In this document: one piece after another, positions 1 through 5,900 of the stretch
How the letters are laid out: every line of letters begins with the position of its first letter
Numbering within the stretch: position 1 is the first letter of the stretch
Assembly: GCA_958446835.1 (NCBI GenBank)
Contig: CAUCXT010000074.1
Location: 1-7,524 of the forward strand
DNA length: 7,524 bases
From: an uncultured Eubacterium sp.
Lineage (GTDB): Bacteria > Bacillota > Clostridia > Lachnospirales > Lachnospiraceae
Reading direction: 5' to 3'
Notes under the pieces: model-generated
The model's input: only the letters and a program-made list of their open reading frames with translations
Databases searched by the model: none
Told to the model about the DNA's origin: nothing
Made by a program: the position numbers and the translations under genes

Positions 1-2
1 GA

Positions 3-2684
3 GATGGAGTCAGCGGCATTATTTGTTGTTGGAAATTATCTTCGTGTGCGCGTTGCCCGGTCTACGACACGGACGGCAGGGCTGTACTCACCTACACAGA
101 CAGCAGCGGGCAGACAAAAGCCTCGCCTTACTTTGACAGTAACGGCAGATGGATTTACAAGGGCAATGTCACAGCCTACGCAAGGTGGGAGGAGGTTGGA
201 TGTTACACCCTGCACTATGATAAGGGTGAATCCAACAATTACATAAGCATGCCGGAAGACGATGAGATTACTGTGAACACCGGGCACACAGTGCTTGCTG
301 ACAGCTCATACATCACAGGCAGTGACTACATTGTTGACTTTAAAGTATACACCAACAACGGAAACCAGGCTGCCGGCGTTATCCAGCCGGTTACCGGACG
401 CTTTCCGTTCTCCGGGTGGAGGATTGGTGACACACTGTATAACAGCGGCGACACGTATTCTAACCCCAATGCGGCAAAGGGAGATACCATCACAGCCACG
501 GCAGTGTATGGAAATATCGAGCTGACACTTCCGGCCACATCATGCCGCGGGGGATATACGTTTGAAGGATGGTATACCGCGTATGATGGGAATACGCAGA
601 CCTTTGACGGATATGCCGGAGGCACAGGCGACAAGCTTACAATCAGCACATCACCGGACACGGTAAGCATCATGCTCTATGCAAAATGGGCAAAGGCGGA
701 CCTGAGCCTTGCATTCGATTACAATGTCCCGGACACGGCGGCAAGGAGCCGTCTGGGGTATGTCCTCTCAGGCGATGACGTAAAATCAAAGACCGTGCAG
801 TATGACAGCCCTCTTGGAGAACTGCCGCACCCAACACTTACCGGTTACGAACTGAGTGTCTACGATATATCAGACGGCTGGTCAAAGTTTCCGAACCGCA
901 GTGACGGCACGCAGGTTGAAAACCCTGTGACTGCACAGACCATTTATGACGGTTCCTACAGCACACTCTTTGCGCAGTGGCAGCCTGTCTACTACAGCAT
1001 AAGATATAACCTTGACGGCGGATGGGTGCCGGAGAGCAACCCTACGGAAGCCAACTATTACAAGGAGATAACCATATACAGTCCGTCAAGGGAGGGAAGC
1101 ACGTTCCTTGGCTGGAGCATAACGGACATGGACGGCAACAGGCATATCATTGACGGAAAGCTCACGAACACAGGACTTACAAGCTACAGCGGCGTGGGAA
1201 AAGACCAAAAGAGCATCACTGTCACCGGTCTGAGAGCCGACACCGGCACTGTAACGCTCACTGCCATCTGGCAGGATACCCACTACAGCATTGCTTATGA
1301 CTACAGAGATATTGAAAGCAACGCCGTGCTCACGCCGGTAAGCGACCCCGGGAATCCTTCCGGATATGACAGGAACACTCCGGCATTTACACTTAATAAT
1401 CCTAATGTAAAGGGCTACCACTTCATTTCATGGGGCGGTACGGGGCTGCAGGAAAAGCTCCCATCCGTCACAATACAGCAGGGCAGCTCCGGTGACAGGA
1501 AGTACACCGCCTATTTTAAACCTGCTGAATATGAAATCTTATATGAGCTTTCGGGAGGCTCGTGGGAAGCAGGGGCAAGCCATCCGGACAGGGCTAAGTA
1601 TAACAGAAGCTTCACCGTAAGCCACCCTGTAATGGAAGGCTGCACCTTTGCCGGATGGGAGATAACAAGGATGTGTGATGACTGTGACCACAAAGCGGGA
1701 AACAGCATCATTACAGGAACAAATGCGTCCGAAGTTAAGGAAACCAGCTTTATGAACTTAAGGTGCAACAGTGCCGAGAAGGTGCTTTTCACCGCAAAGT
1801 GGAGCCATACGGTATATGACATACGCTATGAGCTTAACGGCGGCAGCTTTTACAGCGGCGGCAGCTACCCGGCTTCTGCAGAAACCTACACCGTGTTCGA
1901 CATAAACAACCCTGTCAGAAACGGCTACACCTTCGCGGGCTGGACAATATCAGGAATGGACAAGGGACTTCATTACCTTCCGAGCGGTGATACCTACGCC
2001 GAGACAAAGTCAGGTGTCGGTACAGGCAAGATTGACGGCATGGCACTTTCATACGGCTACCTAAGATACAGTACCGGAACTGTCACATTTAAAGCTGCGT
2101 GGACACATGATACAAGACAGCTTGCATTCTTCGGCAACGGCGGAACAATGACCGACGGCAGCATGAAGGATGTCACGGATGACTGGACGCTGAGGTTCAT
2201 AAACTTCGGCAGTGCCGCATTCTTTGGCAAGTATGAGTATGACACCACCTGGGGGACAGATGTCCCGGCAGTGTCAAAGGCGGGTTATACTTTCACCGGC
2301 TACTATGATTCACTCTCCGGAGGCAACAGGGTCTACGGCAGCAACTATGCGAAAGAACCCGGGCTTTACTGGGATGATGACAGCAGGTGGATTGGTCCAA
2401 GCCTTATCCTGTACGCGCAGTTTGTCCCGAACAGCTATACAGTCACGTTCAATACAAACGGCGGATACTGGACGTCCGACAGCCTTCAGGACAGCAGGAG
2501 CCTTGGAGTGACCTATGACAGCACGAAGAACAACAGAGCTTACGGACAGACAGACCTGTACCGGCCGGGCTACACCTTTACCGGATGGGGAACAAATCCG
2601 GATGTAACCGGCTACACCGTGTATGACATTGATGGATATAACACCGGTGAGGGCGGCTACTGGTCGGAGAATTACAGGAAATAA
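3..2684 (+). CDS. Giant InlB B-repeat (Listeria-Bacteroides repeat) surface protein, 5'-partial
   Basis: The reading frame is open from the left edge (first full codon at 3) to a TAA at 2682-2684, giving 893 codons; the real start lies outside the window. The ATG at 249 is internal, because residues before it already read as the end of a B-repeat (YKGNVTAYARW, ending at 188) and there is no ribosome binding site ahead of it. The protein is a string of about nine B-repeats of 80-110 residues, each with an opening YxIxYxxNGG-type strand, a central GYTFxGW motif and a closing [YF]xAxW. This beta-rich, ubiquitin-like fold (Flg_new/InlB B-repeat families) is known from secreted and wall-attached proteins, often adhesins. 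No anchor or catalytic motif is visible. The last repeat stops at GGYWSENYRK without its closing strand. Exact role is unknown; an extracellular structural or adhesive role is inferred. Confidence 0.93.
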   Translation, partial: DGVSGIICCWKLSSCARCPVYDTDGRAVLTYTDSSGQTKASPYFDSNGRWIYKGNVTAYARWEEVGCYTLHYDKGESNNYISMPEDDEITVNTGHTVLADSSYITGSDYIVDFKVYTNNGNQAAGVIQPVTGRFPFSGWRIGDTLYNSGDTYSNPNAAKGDTITATAVYGNIELTLPATSCRGGYTFEGWYTAYDGNTQTFDGYAGGTGDKLTISTSPDTVSIMLYAKWAKADLSLAFDYNVPDTAARSRLGYVLSGDDVKSKTVQYDSPLGELPHPTLTGYELSVYDISDGWSKFPNRSDGTQVENPVTAQTIYDGSYSTLFAQWQPVYYSIRYNLDGGWVPESNPTEANYYKEITIYSPSREGSTFLGWSITDMDGNRHIIDGKLTNTGLTSYSGVGKDQKSITVTGLRADTGTVTLTAIWQDTHYSIAYDYRDIESNAVLTPVSDPGNPSGYDRNTPAFTLNNPNVKGYHFISWGGTGLQEKLPSVTIQQGSSGDRKYTAYFKPAEYEILYELSGGSWEAGASHPDRAKYNRSFTVSHPVMEGCTFAGWEITRMCDDCDHKAGNSIITGTNASEVKETSFMNLRCNSAEKVLFTAKWSHTVYDIRYELNGGSFYSGGSYPASAETYTVFDINNPVRNGYTFAGWTISGMDKGLHYLPSGDTYAETKSGVGTGKIDGMALSYGYLRYSTGTVTFKAAWTHDTRQLAFFGNGGTMTDGSMKDVTDDWTLRFINFGSAAFFGKYEYDTTWGTDVPAVSKAGYTFTGYYDSLSGGNRVYGSNYAKEPGLYWDDDSRWIGPSLILYAQFVPNSYTVTFNTNGGYWTSDSLQDSRSLGVTYDSTKNNRAYGQTDLYRPGYTFTGWGTNPDVTGYTVYDIDGYNTGEGGYWSENYRK
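189..2681 (+). repeat. Array of diverged B-repeats within the first gene (protein-level repeat)
   Basis: Approximate module borders, set by the closing aromatic/Trp strand, are 189-509, 510-689, 690-980, 981-1271, 1272-1517, 1518-1802, 1803-2102, 2103-2423 and 2424-2681. The units are strongly diverged in DNA, so the repeat shows mainly at protein level. Clear central motifs include GYTFEGW, STFLGW, CTFAGW, GYTFAGW, GYTFTGY and GYTFTGW. Closing motifs include LYAKW, LFAQW, LTAIW, FTAKW, FKAAW and LYAQF. The first two units are the least typical. The final unit is incomplete. Confidence 0.85.
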
Positions 2685-2698
2685 AAAAACAGAATAAC

Positions 2699-2757
2699 AC
2701 AGGATATCCATGGAAACATGCCATTAAAAGCTGCGGACAAATTTCCGGATATCCTGT
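2699..2757. promoter_or_regulatory. 11-bp perfect inverted repeat built from two GGATATCC palindromes
   Basis: ACAGGATATCC at 2699-2709 is the exact reverse complement of GGATATCCTGT at 2747-2757, with a 37-base loop. Each arm contains the 8-bp palindrome GGATATCC, at 2702-2709 and 2747-2754, so the pair is also a direct repeat with 45 bases centre to centre. It sits between the first gene's stop and the second gene's ribosome binding site. It could be a paired operator for a dimeric regulator or an RNA hairpin in the leader or intergenic transcript. No T-run follows it on the plus strand, so it is not a typical intrinsic terminator. The repeat itself is certain; its function is inferred. Confidence 0.5.
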
Positions 2758-2770
2758 CTGTGTACATAAT
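2742..2770 (+). promoter_or_regulatory. Weak candidate promoter for the second giant gene
   Basis: CATAAT at 2765-2770 matches five of six bases of a sigma-A -10 box. TTTCCG at 2742-2747, 17 bases upstream, is a poor -35 box. If real, the downstream GGATATCC palindrome at 2747-2754 would lie in the spacer between the boxes, a usual place for a repressor operator. The -35 match is weak and the region is AT-rich, so this is a suggestion only. Confidence 0.2.
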
Positions 2771-2774
2771 ATAT

Positions 2775-2781
2775 AAAGGAG
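2775..2781 (+). promoter_or_regulatory. Ribosome binding site of the second giant gene
   Basis: AAAGGAG lies seven bases before the ATG at 2789. It is a strong Shine-Dalgarno site of Gram-positive type and fixes the start. A TAA at 2774-2776, in the same frame as the gene, rules out an earlier start. Confidence 0.85.
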
Positions 2782-2788
2782 ATTTTCC

Positions 2789-2905
2789 ATGCTTAATATC
2801 AGGAAAGGAATTAAAAAACTCATATCGTATGTGATGGTTCTTGTGCTAACGGTTATGACTGTCGGTTCAGCAATTGCCATTCTCTCCGGCATAAGTGTAT
2901 ATGCG
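2789..2905 (+). other. Sec signal peptide coding segment
   Basis: Residues 1-39 have a basic start (RKGIKK at 5-10), a hydrophobic core at about 11-35 and a likely signal peptidase I site after V-Y-A (37-39), before W40. An alternative site follows A-I-A at 28-30. There is no lipobox Cys, so the product is predicted to be exported without lipidation. Confidence 0.85.
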
Positions 2906-5900
2906 TGGTTTGATGGAAGCGGATATGAAGGAGAATATATTTTTGGCAGCAGTCCTCTTACAGATTATGTAGATATCAGTAAAGTGACAGATGATAATAT
3001 GCTGCCACATGCCAATGAACCCGGATATACAAAAGTATCAGCGACACAGAAAATTTACAGATTGACCAGAACCTCTGCTGATAAAATATGCAGCCGCTGT
3101 GGAGCCGGGATGAAAAGTTACACATCTTACTGGGGGGTTATAGCAGACGATGGCACCATATATGTGTATGATATACATAATTGTTGTCATTGCGGAGGAT
3201 GTTCATGGGGCTATACAGACTGCCGCCATGGGCATGCGAATGAGTTAGAGGATGAAGGGAAAACCATCACCTTTACTGCCTGGCTCCCAAACAGCTATAC
3301 CATCACCTACAACCCCAATAACGGTGAAAACGCGTACACCGGAACAGTGACCTATGACACCGGCAACTGGAACATGGTTGACGGACAGGTTCCGTCATAC
3401 TCCGGATACAACTTCGGCGGATGGTACACAGGCGCCAACGGCACAGGTGAGCAGGTGTATGACAAAGACGGAAAAGCCGTAAACGGAACATACTGGAGCG
3501 GAAACGGAAGCGCGGCTGTATGGAAAGGAACAACGAATATCAGTGTGTACGCTTACTGGACGGCAGCAAACACGGATGTAACCCTCTACTTTTATAAAGA
3601 CGGAGTGAAGGATGATTCAAAGACAAAGACTTACTCCGTAACGAACGGCGGCACATTCAACGCCACAGATCATGTGGCGGATTCGACCTTCGACAACTGC
3701 CATTATGTGTCTGTTGACCGGACATCATGGAAGGTGCCCGATGAAGGGACTTATGCCAGTGTGTATTATGAAACCAATGAGCTGAATGTGATGTATGAAG
3801 GAAACGGAAACACGGGCGGCTCAACAGACGGTTCCCCGGTAAAATACGGCGGTACCGTAACCATTGCCGGAAACGGCTTTACGAAAACAGGGCATTCCTT
3901 TAACGGCTGGAACACATCTGCTGATGGGACAGGAACCTCTTACCCGGCAGGCTCCACGTTTGTCTCGAAGCCCTCAGCCCACGGCGATACGCTGAAGCTT
4001 TTTGCACAGTGGAAGGCGGACAGGTGGGGCGTGACACTCATTGCCGGAACCGGAATAGACAGTGTATCAGGCGGCGGCAGCCATGCCTATAACGAAAGCG
4101 TGTCCATAAGTGCCGCCGTGAAAAAGGGCTACTCATGGGATAAGTGGACAGGCTATGCGGAGACTTCATCTAACAGCTACCGTTTCAACATGCCTGCCTC
4201 AGATGTATCATTCACGGCAAATGCGGTGCCGAATAAGTACACCGTGACATTTGATGCGAACGGCGGAAGCTGCGTGGACGGTTCCGGACAGGCAGTGCAG
4301 TCCGTCACGGTGACCTACGGTTCACCGGACTATAACGATATCTCAGGAAATGTGAAAGCCGTGAGAACAGGTTATATATTTGCAGGCTGGGTATCTGATG
4401 CCGCGGGAAGCCGGGGCACTGTGTGGAACGCGGATGGACATGCGGTGGACGGAAGTTACTGGAGCATAAGCGGAAACAGCACAGCATGGATCCATGCCGG
4501 CAGCATTACGGTCCACGCGGTATGGAAGGATGCCACGCCTCCGGCAGTAAATGTCTCACCGGAAAGCACTTCATCGTACACCACGTCACTTGGTGTGACC
4601 ATAACCGTGACAGACAATGAACTGCTTTCCACTGATAACACCTATGAATACTGCCTGGGCACGGACAGCAGCACCCCGCCCTCAGGTGCTTCATGGAGCA
4701 GCTACAGGAGTGGTGTCCCGGTAACCATAGGAAGCACGCTTTCGGGAGCCTGCTATCTGTGGGTGAAGCATGTGAAGGATGCAGCCGGCAACACGTCCGT
4801 GTCATCGCCTAACGCTGATTATCACCGGTTCGGACCATACTATTTTGACAACACTGCCCCTGATTTGGGCGGAGTATTAAGTTCCTACGGCTGGTATCAC
4901 GAAGGAACAGCCGTCCCTTTTGACATATCAGATGCGCACTCCGGCATAAAAAGTGCAGTGCTTACGGACTTTAACGGCATTCAGCTTGATAACGGTGACA
5001 TAACATCAGGCAGGCAGTACTACTTTGGTTCTGAAGGCCCGGCATTTTACTGTCTTACTGTTACAGATAATGTAGGAAATACAGCGAAAAAGCTCTTTCT
5101 TGTGAAGATAGATTCAAAAGGAGAGGTCATTCCGGACAATGCAGTGTGGAAAGGGCTTGGAAATCTTGCCCTGTTTGCACACTGGAGCGCGAACAGCTAC
5201 ACAGTTCATTTTGAAAAGAATGACAATGACAGCGGCAGCACAAGGGCGGCAGGAAGCATGTCCGATGTTACATTTACATACGATAAGAGTGAAACTCTTC
5301 CGTCAAACGGCTTTTCAAGAACAGGCTATTATTTTGACGGATGGAATGAGAGTGCGGACGGCACAGCTGGTAATGGAAGAAACTATCCGGACCGTGCGGC
5401 TGTCAAAAACCTTACCCTCATACCGAATGGTCTGGTTACACTGCATGCACAGTGGAAACCGTGCAGTTATACACTTACATTCAATTATAACAAACCCGGC
5501 AATGCAACCGGAACTCTCAGGGATGCAGGCGAAGCGTCACGGACAGTCACGTTTGATGCAGGTATAGGCAGGCTTCCCGAGCCGAAGCTTACAGGCTGGA
5601 CATTTGAGGGATGGTATATAGAGAATGCAGATGGGACATCCGTAAAGATAGGTGACAATGAAATCTGGCATTATACCTCAGGCAAGACAGCTGCCGCAAA
5701 ATGGACACCTGTCAAATACGAGGTGAGACTCCACAGCAGCGTGCCGGATGAGGCACTCGGAACACTTGTAAAGCCTTCCGACAGTGGATTAACTGCTTCG
5801 GGATGGACATGGAAGGAAAATGAGTACTACAGTGTAGTGTTTACCTACGATACAGAAAGCCTTCTTCCTGCCGCACAGGACACATACTCAATTGTTTACA

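Noticed and set aside
249..251. ATG at 249 as the start of the first gene
   Set aside because: The same frame is open upstream to the left edge and encodes the end of another B-repeat; no ribosome binding site precedes 249.
2699..2765. Intrinsic terminator after the first gene
   Set aside because: The hairpin has a 37-base loop, a modest G+C stem and no T-run downstream. On the minus strand a T-run (from the A-run at 2683-2689) lies about nine bases beyond the stem, but no minus-strand gene would use it.
2679..2791. The two giant genes as one gene split by a frameshift
   Set aside because: The A-run at 2683-2689 could hint at slippage, but AAAAAAC lies after the stop codon. The second gene's frame is closed by a TAA at 2774-2776, and that gene has its own ribosome binding site and signal peptide.
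2310..2892. Minus-strand open frames at 2310-2711 and 2578-2892
   Set aside because: They lie largely opposite genuine repeat-coding sequence and the signal peptide; I saw no convincing start signal or protein family. They are shadows.
5139..5567. Plus-strand 142-codon open frame inside the second giant gene
   Set aside because: It overlaps an Ig/B-repeat region whose own frame has clear domain motifs; the alternative product has no recognisable feature.
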